Assembly (NCBI RefSeq): GCF_025398175.1
Contig: NZ_CP099734.1
Span: forward strand, 1,550,001 to 1,614,000
Direction of reading: 5' to 3'
From: Photobacterium sp. TY1-4
Lineage (GTDB): Bacteria > Pseudomonadota > Gammaproteobacteria > Enterobacterales > Vibrionaceae
DNA: 64,000 nucleotides
Shown here: positions 34,636-43,583 of the stretch, in pieces
Numbering within the stretch: position 1 is the first letter of the stretch
Layout of the letters: every line of letters begins with the position of its first letter
Program-made: the position numbers and the translations under genes
The notes under the pieces: model-generated
Seen by the model: only the letters and a program-made list of their open reading frames with translations
Told to the model about the DNA's origin: nothing
The model's database searches: none

Positions 34636-35529
34636 ATGCCAGTGATGTCTGTCGGGGTGGCGATGACCCTGCTGGTGGTGGGTAATTTGATCGCCGTTTT
34701 TTCGGACGCCTTGGTGAAAACGCTGGGGGAAGACGTAGCGGTGTTCCAGTTTGTATTTTTCCGCCAGATCACGGCGGTGCTGATCTTACTGCCGTTTTGT
34801 CTTCACCGGGGCAGGGCGGGTTTGATGGATGGCCTGAAGTGGCACACGCTGCGGGCCCATGTGTGGCTTTTGGGCGCGGTGTTTATGGTGGTGGCGATTA
34901 ATTCCATGCCGCTGGCGACTGCCAATGCGATTTTCTATGCTGCGCCATTGCTGATGCTGCCGTTAGCGTACTTGTTGTACAAAGAGCAGTTGTCACGCTA
35001 TTCCATGCTGGCCGGGTTGGTTGGTTTTGTCGGGGTACTGGTGATTATCCGCCCCACGCAAATTGACTGGGCGGCGATCGCCGCGTTGATTGTGGCGCTG
35101 ACGCTGGCCGGGAATAACTTGCTGATCCGCAAATTGCCGCCGTATCAAAGCGTGCCCCAGACGCTGCTGCTGACGAACGCCGCAGGCATTCCGGTCTCGC
35201 TGTGCCTGGCCTTGTGGGAAGGGGAGCGTTGGGACTGGAACCTGCTGATGACAGCCGCGGGATCCAGCGCGTTTATTCTGGTCTATGCCGGGATTTGCGT
35301 GGCCACCTACCGGCGGGTGGAGAGCAACAAAATAGCCAGTGCCGAGTATACCGGTTTGCTTGGCGCGGTTGGGATCGGGCTGATCTGGTTCGATGAAATC
35401 CCGGACATGACCATGCTGGCGGGAACGGCGCTGATTATTGTGCCCTTGATCTGGCTGGCCCGGGTAGAGCAGCAGAAAAGTCGCAGGCTTCACGCCAGTC
35501 AGACGTCTGTGATCGAAAACTCACCCTGA
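34636..35529 (+). CDS. EamA/DMT-superfamily transporter
   Basis: A 297-residue protein with ten hydrophobic segments in two repeats, the EamA (drug/metabolite exporter) layout. The first repeat includes FFRQITAVLILLPF and the second SAEYTGLLGAVGIGLIWFDEIP. GGAGGTGAT directly before the ATG at 34636 fixes the start; a longer in-frame start lacks a ribosome binding site. It is divergent from the LysR gene. The substrate is unknown; many members export amino acids or metabolites. Confidence 0.85.
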   Translation: MPVMSVGVAMTLLVVGNLIAVFSDALVKTLGEDVAVFQFVFFRQITAVLILLPFCLHRGRAGLMDGLKWHTLRAHVWLLGAVFMVVAINSMPLATANAIFYAAPLLMLPLAYLLYKEQLSRYSMLAGLVGFVGVLVIIRPTQIDWAAIAALIVALTLAGNNLLIRKLPPYQSVPQTLLLTNAAGIPVSLCLALWEGERWDWNLLMTAAGSSAFILVYAGICVATYRRVESNKIASAEYTGLLGAVGIGLIWFDEIPDMTMLAGTALIIVPLIWLARVEQQKSRRLHASQTSVIENSP

Positions 35530-35596
35530 CGGGGCGCGCTGTTTTTGATGGCGGCACAATAACATGGATCCATGGATGATGTAGATCACGAAACCT

Positions 35597-35604
35597 GATA
35601 TACT
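35597..35604 (+). promoter_or_regulatory. Possible extended -10 promoter for ybiT
   Basis: TGATATACT fits an extended -10 (TGn then TATACT), but no good -35 lies 17 bp upstream. Transcription would start just before the hairpin at 35623, placing that hairpin in the ybiT leader. Confidence 0.4.
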
Positions 35605-35622
35605 CCCCCGCGTTCACAAGGT

Positions 35623-35647
35623 AAAAGCTGTCGGTTCGGCAGCTTTT
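35623..35647 (+). terminator. Intrinsic terminator hairpin in front of ybiT
   Basis: AAAAGCTG pairs with CAGCTTTT, closing over TCGGTTCGG, followed by a T-run. It may end the EamA transcript, or act as an attenuator if transcription starts at the -10 just upstream. Confidence 0.75.
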
Positions 35648-35685
35648 TTCATGCTTGTTAAATATATCAACATTGGAACAGTACA

Positions 35686-37281
35686 TTGATTTCTACCGCT
35701 AATATCACAATGCAGTTTGGCGATAAGCCATTGTTTGAAAATATCTCAGTCAAGTTTGGTGAAGGCAACCGCTACGGTCTGATCGGCGCCAACGGCTGTG
35801 GTAAGTCGACGTTCATGAAAATTCTGGGCGGCGAGCTGGAGCCTTCTTCCGGTACTGTTTCCAAAGATCCGAACGAGCGTATGGCGAAACTGGGCCAGGA
35901 TCAGTTTGCCTTTGAAGAGTACACGGTTGTCGACACGGTGATCATGGGTCACAAAGAGCTGTGGGCAATTAAAGAAGAGCGCGATCGTATTTACGCCATG
36001 GCCGAGATGTCTGAAGAAGACGGCATGCGTGTTGCTGATCTGGAAGTTGAATTCGCGGAAATGGACGGCTATTCAGCCGAAGCCCGTGCCGGGGAGCTGC
36101 TGCTGGGTCTGGGTATTCCAGAGGATATGCACTTTGGTCTGATGAGTGCGGTTGCACCGGGCCTGAAAGTTCGGGTTCTGTTGGCGCAGGTCCTGTTTGC
36201 TAACCCGGATATCATGCTGCTCGATGAACCGACGAACAACCTGGACATTCACACCATTGCCTGGTTGGAGCGCGTTCTGCTGGAGCGTAACTGCACCATG
36301 ATCATCATCTCGCACGACCGTCACTTCCTGAACAGTGTGTGTACCCACATGGCGGATCTGGACTACGGTGCGCTGCGCCTGTTCCCGGGCAACTACGACG
36401 AGTATATGGTTGCTGCGACGCAGGCACGTGAGCGTCTGCTGGCGGATAATGCCAAGAAGAAAGCCCAGATTGCCGAGCTGAATACCTTCGTTAGCCGTTT
36501 CTCGGCCAACGCCTCAAAAGCGAAGCAGGCGACTTCTCGTCAGAAACAAATTGATAAGATCCAGCTGGAAGAAGTGAAAGCGTCCAGCCGTCAGAACCCG
36601 TTCATCCGTTTCGAGCAGGAAAAAGAGCTGTTCCGTAACGCGCTGGAAGTAGAAGGGCTGAAGCAGGGTTACGGTGATAACATCCTGATCAACGGCGTGA
36701 ATCTGATGGTTGAAGTGGGTGAGCGCATCGCGATCATCGGTGAGAACGGTATTGGTAAGTCAACCTTCCTGAATACTCTGGCCGGCGCCATGGATCCGAT
36801 GGGCGGGATGGTGAAGTGGTCTGAAAATGCCAACATTGGCTTCTATGCTCAGGATCACTCGGATGACTTCGACACAGACATGAATCTGATTGACTGGATG
36901 AGCCAGTGGAAGAACGAAGGGGACGATGAGCAAACTGTTCGTGGGATCCTGGGTCGGATGCTGTTCTCGCAAAACGACATCAAGAAATCTGTGCGCGTGA
37001 TTTCCGGTGGTGAGCAAGGTCGCATGCTATTTGGTAAGCTGATCATGCAAAAACCAAACATCCTGCTGATGGATGAGCCAACCAACCACATGGACATGGA
37101 ATCAATCGAGTCTCTGAACCTGGCGCTGGAAAACTACAAAGGCACCCTGATGTTTGTCTCGCACGACCGTCAGTTTGTTTCTTCGATCGCGACGCGGATC
37201 ATTGAGATCACTAAAGACGGCGTTGAAGATTTCCACGGCACGTACGATGAGTACCTGGCGAAGAAAGGTCTGGAAGGCTAA
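35686..37281 (+). CDS. ybiT: ABC-F family ribosome-associated ATPase YbiT
   Basis: A 531-residue protein with two ABC cassettes and no membrane segments. Walker A motifs are GANGCGKST and GENGIGKST, and signature and Walker B regions are intact ([20 protein letters not shown]). The inter-cassette linker carries the charged [21 protein letters not shown]. The sequence follows E. coli YbiT along its length. ABC-F proteins bind the ribosomal E site and rescue or protect translation. The start is TTG: only this codon gives the family N-terminus ([11 protein letters not shown]), and the next in-frame ATG would remove nine residues. The leader holds a terminator-like hairpin. Confidence 0.94.
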   Translation: MISTANITMQFGDKPLFENISVKFGEGNRYGLIGANGCGKSTFMKILGGELEPSSGTVSKDPNERMAKLGQDQFAFEEYTVVDTVIMGHKELWAIKEERDRIYAMAEMSEEDGMRVADLEVEFAEMDGYSAEARAGELLLGLGIPEDMHFGLMSAVAPGLKVRVLLAQVLFANPDIMLLDEPTNNLDIHTIAWLERVLLERNCTMIIISHDRHFLNSVCTHMADLDYGALRLFPGNYDEYMVAATQARERLLADNAKKKAQIAELNTFVSRFSANASKAKQATSRQKQIDKIQLEEVKASSRQNPFIRFEQEKELFRNALEVEGLKQGYGDNILINGVNLMVEVGERIAIIGENGIGKSTFLNTLAGAMDPMGGMVKWSENANIGFYAQDHSDDFDTDMNLIDWMSQWKNEGDDEQTVRGILGRMLFSQNDIKKSVRVISGGEQGRMLFGKLIMQKPNILLMDEPTNHMDMESIESLNLALENYKGTLMFVSHDRQFVSSIATRIIEITKDGVEDFHGTYDEYLAKKGLEG

Positions 37282-37327
37282 GGTTTTCAACGACGAATTG
37301 TTGAACCTTTGATGCTTTAAACATGCA

Positions 37328-37353
37328 GAAAGCCGCCGTCCGGGCGGCTTTCT
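37328..37353 (+). terminator. Terminator of ybiT
   Basis: GAAAGCCGCC pairs with GGCGGCTTTC (10 bp) over a GTCCG loop, followed by a short T-containing tail. Confidence 0.85.
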
Positions 37354-37417
37354 TATACCCATTGGAATCAGCGATGATTGACTGATTTCGATAGGTTTTT
37401 AGATGAGAGAGTTGAAG

Positions 37418-37870
37418 ATGAAGATTTGGGTAGACGCCGACGCGTGTCCGAATGTGATTAAAGAGATTTTATTCCGGGCGGCCAACCGGGTTGCGATTCC
37501 CGTCACACTAGTGGCCAACCATTTTGTCCGGGTACCACCGTCACCGCATATCCGATCGATTCAGGTCGAGTCGGGGTTTGATGTCGCGGACAACTATATT
37601 GTTCAGCAAGCGGAAGCCGGCGATCTGGTGATCACCGCAGATATCCCGCTGGCCGATGAGCTGATCACCAAAGGCGCTCACGCCCTGAACCCGCGCGGCG
37701 AGCTGTATACCAAAGACACCATTAAACAGCGCCTGCAAATGCGCGACTTCATGGAAACCATGCGCAGCAGCGGCGTGCAAACTGGTGGCCCGGCACCCCT
37801 GAACCAAGCTGACCGCCAGAACTTTGCCAATAAATTGGATACGATGCTGGCGAAGTATCATCAGCGCTAA
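37418..37870 (+). CDS. yaiI: UPF0178 (YaiI/YqxD) family protein
   Basis: A 150-residue member of the UPF0178 family. Conserved features are the [12 protein letters not shown] opening, the [22 protein letters not shown] segment, [12 protein letters not shown] and the FANKLD end. The PIN-like acidic residues suggest a nuclease-like fold, but activity is unproven. The inner ATG at 37418 gives the family start [12 protein letters not shown] single gene. Confidence 0.9.
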   Translation: MKIWVDADACPNVIKEILFRAANRVAIPVTLVANHFVRVPPSPHIRSIQVESGFDVADNYIVQQAEAGDLVITADIPLADELITKGAHALNPRGELYTKDTIKQRLQMRDFMETMRSSGVQTGGPAPLNQADRQNFANKLDTMLAKYHQR

Positions 37871-38366
37871 GCGTATTGCAACAAATCCTGACCGGATGGT
37901 TTGCACATTTGCAGCAGCCATCTGGATTCAGGTTTCCAGAAGATCCCTCCCTGCTTCGGATTCACAGTATCTCCGTCAATCTAAGTCACCCGCTTAGCTT
38001 TTGTAAGTCCTTTGCGTCATACAGCCTTTCTTGATCCCGTCACAACAGGCAATGTCTTTGTTGAACATACACGGGCAGGTGCTGGCAGGGTAGCTAACCT
38101 TATCCCTGATGGCACACAACAAAGCCGTGTCCACCCGAAAAGATGAAATGCATGATCGTCAAATCAGGCAAGAATTGACGCTGAATGGGCAAACTTTTGT
38201 TGCTGAAGAAGGCCATACTCAGTTCATCGATTCAATCGGTGGTGCGGAGCACGGCAACAGAGAAACCAAGGTGTTTCACCGACGTTAAGTGTCGCGTTGC
38301 TCATCATCAGGAAACGCAGGTCGCTTTTGAAAAGCGCATGCAAATACACTGTAAAAGGGTAGCATC
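37871..38366. other. 496-bp gap; possible small Cys-rich ORF
   Basis: Mostly upstream sequence for the hydrolase pair. On the minus strand 37994-38134 could encode a 46-residue peptide from a GTG start containing CPCMFNKDIACC and KKGCM, but no ribosome binding site is seen and no family is recognised. Nothing else stands out. Confidence 0.25.
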
Positions 38367-39281
38367 ATGCAAAAAGTCAACTTCAAAAATCTGAACGGTC
38401 AGGGCGTCACGATGGCGGCAGTGATCAACTTCCCTGAAGGGTTTGACAGCAGTAAACAATATCCGGTCGTGGTGGTCTCTCATCCCGGTGGTGGGGTGAA
38501 AGAGCAGGCTTCCGGCCTGTACGCAAAAAAACTGGCTGAACAAGGTCTGGTGACGATTGCTTATGATGCTTCTTATCAAGGCGAAAGTACCGGTGAACCG
38601 CGTCAGCTGGAAAATCCTTACATTCGTACCGAGGACGTCAGCGCGGTGATTGATTATCTGACAACGCTGCCTTATGTCGATCAGGATCGAATTGGCGCGA
38701 TGGGGATCTGTGCCGGAGCGGGCTACACCGCAAATGCCGCAATCAATGATCGTCGGATTAAAGCGGTAGGCGCCGTCAGCGCGGTCAATATCGGCGCGAT
38801 GTTCCGCAATGGCTGGGACAACAATGTCAAAGATGAAGACGCGATCCCTTACATTGCCCATGGCTCTCAGGCCCGAACCAGTGATGCCGCAGCAAATGAC
38901 CTGGCGATCCTGCCCTTGGCACCGATGCGTAAAGAGGATGCGCCGAATAAGGAGCTGGAAGAAGCCTGGGAGTACTATCATACACCACGCTGCCAGTCTC
39001 CGACGGCTCCGGGCTATATGACTGCGCGAAGCATCAGCCAGATTATTACGTACGATGCCTACAACAAAGCCGAGGCTTTCCTGACCCAGCCCCTGCAGGT
39101 GATTGCCGGGAGTGAAGCGGGAAGCAAGTGGATGAGCGATGACATGTTTGCGCGCGCAGCCAGTAAGGACAAACAATTCCATGTTGTCGAAGGGGCCAAC
39201 CATATGTCTCTGTACGATGTGCCGCAGTACGTCGATGAAGCTGTCTCGGTCCTGGCGCCATTCTTCCAGGCCAAACTCTAA
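38367..39281 (+). CDS. Dienelactone-hydrolase/YcjY-like alpha/beta hydrolase, first copy
   Basis: A 304-residue cytoplasmic alpha/beta hydrolase. The nucleophile elbow is GICAGAG with Cys115, the Cys form used by dienelactone hydrolases and YcjY-like proteins. The catalytic His is likely in GANHMSLYD near the end. SHPGGGVKEQ near residue 40 would supply the oxyanion hole. The next gene is a paralogue 58 bp downstream and an AraC regulator follows, so the three probably form one unit. The substrate is unknown. Confidence 0.82.
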   Translation: MQKVNFKNLNGQGVTMAAVINFPEGFDSSKQYPVVVVSHPGGGVKEQASGLYAKKLAEQGLVTIAYDASYQGESTGEPRQLENPYIRTEDVSAVIDYLTTLPYVDQDRIGAMGICAGAGYTANAAINDRRIKAVGAVSAVNIGAMFRNGWDNNVKDEDAIPYIAHGSQARTSDAAANDLAILPLAPMRKEDAPNKELEEAWEYYHTPRCQSPTAPGYMTARSISQIITYDAYNKAEAFLTQPLQVIAGSEAGSKWMSDDMFARAASKDKQFHVVEGANHMSLYDVPQYVDEAVSVLAPFFQAKL

Positions 39282-39339
39282 TTCTTCGTTTCTTCATATT
39301 ACAGCGGCCGGCGGAAGGCGCCGGCCCTGAGGAGTCATC

Positions 39340-40269
39340 ATGAGCAATATCCAAAGTGTGACCTATCAAAACCTGGGCTGGGAATCAGCAGCCGATATCT
39401 ATCTGCCGCCGGATTTTAATCAAGCGACCAAGTATCCGGCGATTGTCAGCACCCATCCGATCGGAAGTTGTAAAGATCAGACTTCCGGCAATGTTTATGC
39501 CGCTGCGCTGGCGAAAGCAGGGTTTGTTGTGTTGGCTTTTGACGCCAGTTTTCAGGGCGCCAGTGGCGGCACGCCCCGCTTTATTGAAGATCCGTCGATT
39601 CGGGTGTCGGACATTCGTTTCGCGATTGATTATCTGGTGACGCTGCCTTATGTCGATCCAGATCGTATCGGCGCAATTGGCGTCTGTGGCGGTGGGGCAT
39701 ATACCATTCATGCAGCGATGACCGATCATCGTATCAAGGCGTTGGCTTCGATCACCGGCGTGAATTTTGGCCGCTTGATCCGAGAAGCGTTCAGTCAGTT
39801 CGATCCGGTCGGCGCGATGCAAGCGATGGGGAAACAACGGACGGCAGAAGCGCAGGGTGCAGCACGTCATGTGATTGATTATTTGCCGCCGTCAGTCGAG
39901 GAAGCCAAGCAAGCGGGGTTGACGGATATCGATGTACTGGAAGCGACGGATTATTACAAAACACCGCGTGGCCAGCAGCCCAACGGTGCAACCAGCGGTC
40001 TGTTTTCTTTCAACAGTGCAGCCATGGGCTGGGATGCCTTCCTTCATGCAGAAGTGCTGTTGACCCAACCGCTGATGGTGGTGATTGGTGACAAACCGGG
40101 TGGCTTTGGTGCTTATCGCGATGGCTGGGAAATTTACGGTCGTGCGGCGTCACAGAACAAGCAAATTTTTGTCGCCGAGGGTTGGTCCCATTACGACCTG
40201 TATGATCAGCCTGAGCCGGTCGCACTGGCCTTGGCGCAAGTGGTACCATTCTTCCGGGAACACCTGTAA
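39340..40269 (+). CDS. Dienelactone-hydrolase/YcjY-like alpha/beta hydrolase, second copy
   Basis: A 309-residue paralogue of the preceding protein, alignable end to end. It shares STHPIGSCKDQTSG versus SHPGGGVKEQASG, FDASFQG versus YDASYQG, and the elbow GVCGGG with Cys116. The His motif is WSHYDLYD. The two copies are clearly diverged, so this is not a recent duplication. A GAGGAG-like ribosome binding site precedes it. Confidence 0.82.
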   Translation: MSNIQSVTYQNLGWESAADIYLPPDFNQATKYPAIVSTHPIGSCKDQTSGNVYAAALAKAGFVVLAFDASFQGASGGTPRFIEDPSIRVSDIRFAIDYLVTLPYVDPDRIGAIGVCGGGAYTIHAAMTDHRIKALASITGVNFGRLIREAFSQFDPVGAMQAMGKQRTAEAQGAARHVIDYLPPSVEEAKQAGLTDIDVLEATDYYKTPRGQQPNGATSGLFSFNSAAMGWDAFLHAEVLLTQPLMVVIGDKPGGFGAYRDGWEIYGRAASQNKQIFVAEGWSHYDLYDQPEPVALALAQVVPFFREHL

Positions 40270-40412
40270 TTTGTTTGAGAGCCAAGCGCGAGCTAGTGCG
40301 CCTGGCATGTTTTTGAATTTGATGATCAGCGAGTGAATCTGAGGCTGAAATGGGTTGTGATTGTTTGATTGACCGATGGTCCGGAACTGAGAAGAGAGCG
40401 ATTGACTGAGCA

Positions 40413-41324
40413 ATGAGCGAGCAAAATTATTTATCGTTATCGACCAAACTGGCCGTTTTGGCGGAGATGGTCAGTCACCAGGCCCGTGTCGAAGGGGATC
40501 ATGTCACGGCCGTTCCGGGTTTGTCTTTGCATCGCCGAAATGTACCGACGGAGCCTTTGCACTGTATCTATACGCTTAGTTTGGCTTTGACCGTGCAAGG
40601 CAGCAAGCAGGTGCTGATGGGAGACGAGGTGATTGAATTGCACCCCGGACAAACGATGATCACCACCCTTGATCTGCCTGTGGTTTCCCATGTAACGAAG
40701 GCCAGTCGCCATCAGCCCTACCTGGGGCTCTTGGTTCAGCTCGATATTGCTCAAATCCTGGACATTCATGCTGAGCTGAGCCTACCCCGGCCGCTGCGGG
40801 GAGAGGGTTACCAGGCCGTTTCAATTGAACAAGCTGATGCCAATTTATGCGATGTTATGATTCGCTTGCTTCAGTTACCGTTGCAACCCGATCTGCAGCC
40901 TTATTTAGTACCGCTAATCCACCGGGAATTGATCATTCGCTTGTTAACCGGCCCGCATGGTGTGCAATTACGGCAATTGGCTACTGAGGGTTCGCCCAGC
41001 GATCAAATTTCGAAAGTGGTTGCCTGGCTGAAGCAAAATTTTGCCCATTCATTGAACATGAATGAGCTCGCTGAGCGCGCCCACATGAGTGCTTCAACGT
41101 TTCGTCAGCACTTTCGTACTCTCACCGGAACCAGCCCGCTACAGTTTCAAAAGCAACTCCGCTTGCAAGAGGCCCGGGAGCTGATGCTGAATCAGAACTT
41201 GGATGCCAGTCGCGCCAGTGCCCTGGTGGGATATGAAAGCGCCTCGCAGTTCAGCCGGGAGTACAGCCGTTTGTTCGGCGCGCCACCGCTTCAGGACATT
41301 CGCCGGATCAGGCAGCGCTCATAA
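40413..41324 (+). CDS. AraC-family regulator with AraC_N (PF06719-type) domain
   Basis: A 303-residue regulator. The N-terminal cupin-like domain (about 20-170, with LHPGQTMITTLDLPVVSHV) is followed by two helix-turn-helix motifs (MNELAERAHMSASTFRQHF and LVGYESASQFSREYSRLF). It lies 143 bp downstream of the two hydrolase genes on the same strand, so it is a candidate activator of that pair. Family relatives often control alcohol dehydrogenase or hydrolase genes next to them. Confidence 0.86.
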   Translation: MSEQNYLSLSTKLAVLAEMVSHQARVEGDHVTAVPGLSLHRRNVPTEPLHCIYTLSLALTVQGSKQVLMGDEVIELHPGQTMITTLDLPVVSHVTKASRHQPYLGLLVQLDIAQILDIHAELSLPRPLRGEGYQAVSIEQADANLCDVMIRLLQLPLQPDLQPYLVPLIHRELIIRLLTGPHGVQLRQLATEGSPSDQISKVVAWLKQNFAHSLNMNELAERAHMSASTFRQHFRTLTGTSPLQFQKQLRLQEARELMLNQNLDASRASALVGYESASQFSREYSRLFGAPPLQDIRRIRQRS

Positions 41325-41755
41325 CGCAACGGTCGGTTGAATACGTCGTTTCAGGCAATAATTTCGTTCATGCAATTCTTCAACACTGTCATTTCCTTTA
41401 GGGCAAAGAATTTTTTGAGATCAGAGCTTGTTTATTATGGCCGTCGGGTCAAAAGAACGGATAGGGTAGTTTTAGAATCGGTTTTTGTTCACCAGAATCA
41501 CGCTTGGAATCTTACACTTACCGCCAAAATTGATGATTCATTTGACCACTGATTGAATGAGGGGGGAAGTTAATGACTATACTTCGCCAGAGATTTGTCG
41601 ATATTCGGACGGCGTCACCGGGGGAATACGGGGTGTTATGTCGTTTTTAACTGCGTTCATGCTGTTTTGCACGAAGAGCAGTGGCTTAACGAATAAGAAG
41701 AGGTTGATACCCGATGAAGCATTAATGTGTCCCCAGATAACGCGAGGGTAATAGA
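41325..41755. other. 431-bp gap upstream of the CHRD gene
   Basis: Short frames exist but none has both a ribosome binding site and protein-like content. No terminator with a T-run and no repeat was noticed. Confidence 0.35.
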
Positions 41756-42403
41756 ATGACGAATAAATTCACAAAGTCCGTGCTATTGCTTGGGCTCGGA
41801 ATAACGCTCAGCGGTTCTGTCCTGGCCGATCACGCCACTTCCAGAGCAACTAATTTCTCCGCAACACTGAACGGCTTTCAAGAAGTCCCCGCTGTCTTCA
41901 CGAGAGGCTCCGGGAGTTTTCGTGCTTGGTTAAGTTACGATAAATTGTATTTTTCCTTCCGATACAATAATCTCGCCGGCCAGATTACAGCAGCCCATAT
42001 CCATTTTGCTCAGCCCGGCGTCAATGGGGGCGTGTTTGCATTCATCTGTAGTAATAGTAACGGTGCCGTCAGTCCGTCGACGAATGTCCCGTCTTGTCCG
42101 GAGCCGGGGGAAAGACTCCAAGGGATGATTACCAGCGACGACGTGCTTGAGAACACAGAGCAGGGAATCAGTGCCGGTGATTTTTATGCGTTGAAACAGG
42201 CTATCAAGAATAGCGCTGTGTATATCAATGTCCATAGTGATGCGTTTCCTTCTGGAGAGCTTCGCGGCAACCTTGAGTATTCAGCGGACAGCGGCGCGAA
42301 GACTTCTGAGAAGTCCGATGATTCATCCCAAACGAATAAGCAGTATCCGGACAACACGGATGACGATGAATCGTCCAACGAATTTCATCGCAAATACAAA
42401 TAA
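41756..42403 (+). CDS. Secreted CHRD-domain protein
   Basis: A 215-residue protein. The signal peptide (FTKSVLLLGLGITLSGSVLA) is cleaved near residue 25. One CHRD domain follows (about 33-175), shown by ATLNGFQEVPAV at its start, AAHIHFAQPGVNGGV in the middle and VYINVHSDAFPSGELRGNL at its end. CHRD occurs in chordin and in many bacterial exported proteins of unknown role. The last 40 residues are acidic, Ser/Asp/Lys-rich and probably disordered. The gene stands alone with its own hairpin downstream. Confidence 0.88.
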   Translation: MTNKFTKSVLLLGLGITLSGSVLADHATSRATNFSATLNGFQEVPAVFTRGSGSFRAWLSYDKLYFSFRYNNLAGQITAAHIHFAQPGVNGGVFAFICSNSNGAVSPSTNVPSCPEPGERLQGMITSDDVLENTEQGISAGDFYALKQAIKNSAVYINVHSDAFPSGELRGNLEYSADSGAKTSEKSDDSSQTNKQYPDNTDDDESSNEFHRKYK

Positions 42404-42412
42404 TGTTGTTCA

Positions 42413-42442
42413 CCCTCGCGCCTGAAGGGGCGCGGGGATTTT
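42413..42442 (+). terminator. Probable terminator of the CHRD gene
   Basis: CCCTCGCGCC pairs imperfectly with GGGGCGCGGGG over a TGAA loop, followed by ATTTTC. Confidence 0.65.
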
Positions 42443-42529
42443 CAATTCCTCAAGCTTTCAATTCCTCAAGTTATCAAGTTTTGTCACTGCCTGCGATCAA
42501 CTCCAGATATCTCGCGTCGTCTTGAAAGA

Positions 42530-43531
42530 TTAGAGTTGAACCACGTTGACGGCAATCATGATGGGGAGCTTTGAGTCTGACGATAAGCTGTATATCGTAT
42601 TGATCCCATCACTTTTCTCGGCGGATTTTTCTGCCCGATTGAATTTGATATTTCCAATTGTGAGGGCGTTAGAGGTGGTCACGGCGCGATCGATTGCTGC
42701 CTCCACGCTCCCAAAGGCGGTTAATTCAACCGTCGGTTGATAAGCCACAATCAGCTCAGAAACCCGGCAATGGAGTAGTCCGTTTGCACCCATGACTGAG
42801 TCAAGATTCACGCCGCCTTGTAATAACGGTCGGCTTTCTTTGATGAATTTTAACAAGCTACTGTTGAACCAAGCTCCCGGGGTGATTTTAATCCGGTTCC
42901 ACGCCTGTGCGCTGATTTCTAAATAGTTGCTGCCCGTGTGTAGCGGAAGTTCAAGTGGAGTGGCGTGCCCAATCTTCAGCGAAATCGGATGTTGTATCGG
43001 GATGCGAATGGTTTGGGGGTTGGAGCCTTTGGTGATTTGATCAACCCATTCATCGGACCACTGGCTGATGCTGTAGGCCGGGGTCCAGCGCAGCATCCCG
43101 GAACCATCGGTTGTTTTTGTCCAGCCAAGCGGTGTAAAGCTGGCTGAGGCTGGTGGCTGGCTTGGTGGTTTGATCAGCTCCCGGGCATGAATTAAAACTT
43201 GCTTGGGTTCAAAATGTTCCTCGTCAATCAAGTTCAGTAGCAGGCTGTAACTGTTAAACAACCGTTCCGTACCAAATGCAAACGCGCCGCCGGAACATGA
43301 AGCCGGCAAAGTGTCACTGAAGTTGACCATGCTTAAAGGCAAAGTACCGGTTACCGTCGGTTTCCAGGACCAGGTTTTACTGGGGATGAGCACCTGTCCC
43401 TGGATGGTCACCACAGGGTCGGAACTCTGGTTTTCAGGGATCGTGAAAAAGGCCATCGTCAACACCAACAATAAAATAAACATGAGGTAGAGGAGCGGGC
43501 TTTTCCTGACCGTGTGATTCAGCAACGTCAT
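42530..43531 (-). CDS. Membrane-anchored protein of unknown family, homologous to its upstream neighbour
   Basis: A 333-residue protein. Residues 12-30 form one hydrophobic segment (LLYLMFILLLVLTMAFF) without a clear cleavage site, so it is probably an N-terminal anchor with the rest outside the cytoplasm. No known domain is recognised. The C-terminal 220 residues match the next gene's product motif by motif: GWTKTTDGSGMLRWTP, then ITPGAWFNSSLLKF, then VSELIVAYQPTVELT, and an ILE/VAV-type end. It is the second of two genes separated by 52 bp. Confidence 0.75.
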   Translation of the reverse strand: MTLLNHTVRKSPLLYLMFILLLVLTMAFFTIPENQSSDPVVTIQGQVLIPSKTWSWKPTVTGTLPLSMVNFSDTLPASCSGGAFAFGTERLFNSYSLLLNLIDEEHFEPKQVLIHARELIKPPSQPPASASFTPLGWTKTTDGSGMLRWTPAYSISQWSDEWVDQITKGSNPQTIRIPIQHPISLKIGHATPLELPLHTGSNYLEISAQAWNRIKITPGAWFNSSLLKFIKESRPLLQGGVNLDSVMGANGLLHCRVSELIVAYQPTVELTAFGSVEAAIDRAVTTSNALTIGNIKFNRAEKSAEKSDGINTIYSLSSDSKLPIMIAVNVVQL

Positions 43532-43583
43532 CGCTCTTTAGGGTGTTTTCGGGGCAGACAGGCTGCCCCGATGATGGTGAGGA

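Noticed and set aside
37994..38134. A 46-codon Cys-rich frame on the minus strand
   Set aside because: It has only a GTG start without ribosome binding site. It is kept only as a note in the gap description.
41557..41751. A 64-codon frame before the CHRD gene
   Set aside because: There is no ribosome binding site at a proper distance and no resemblance to a known protein.
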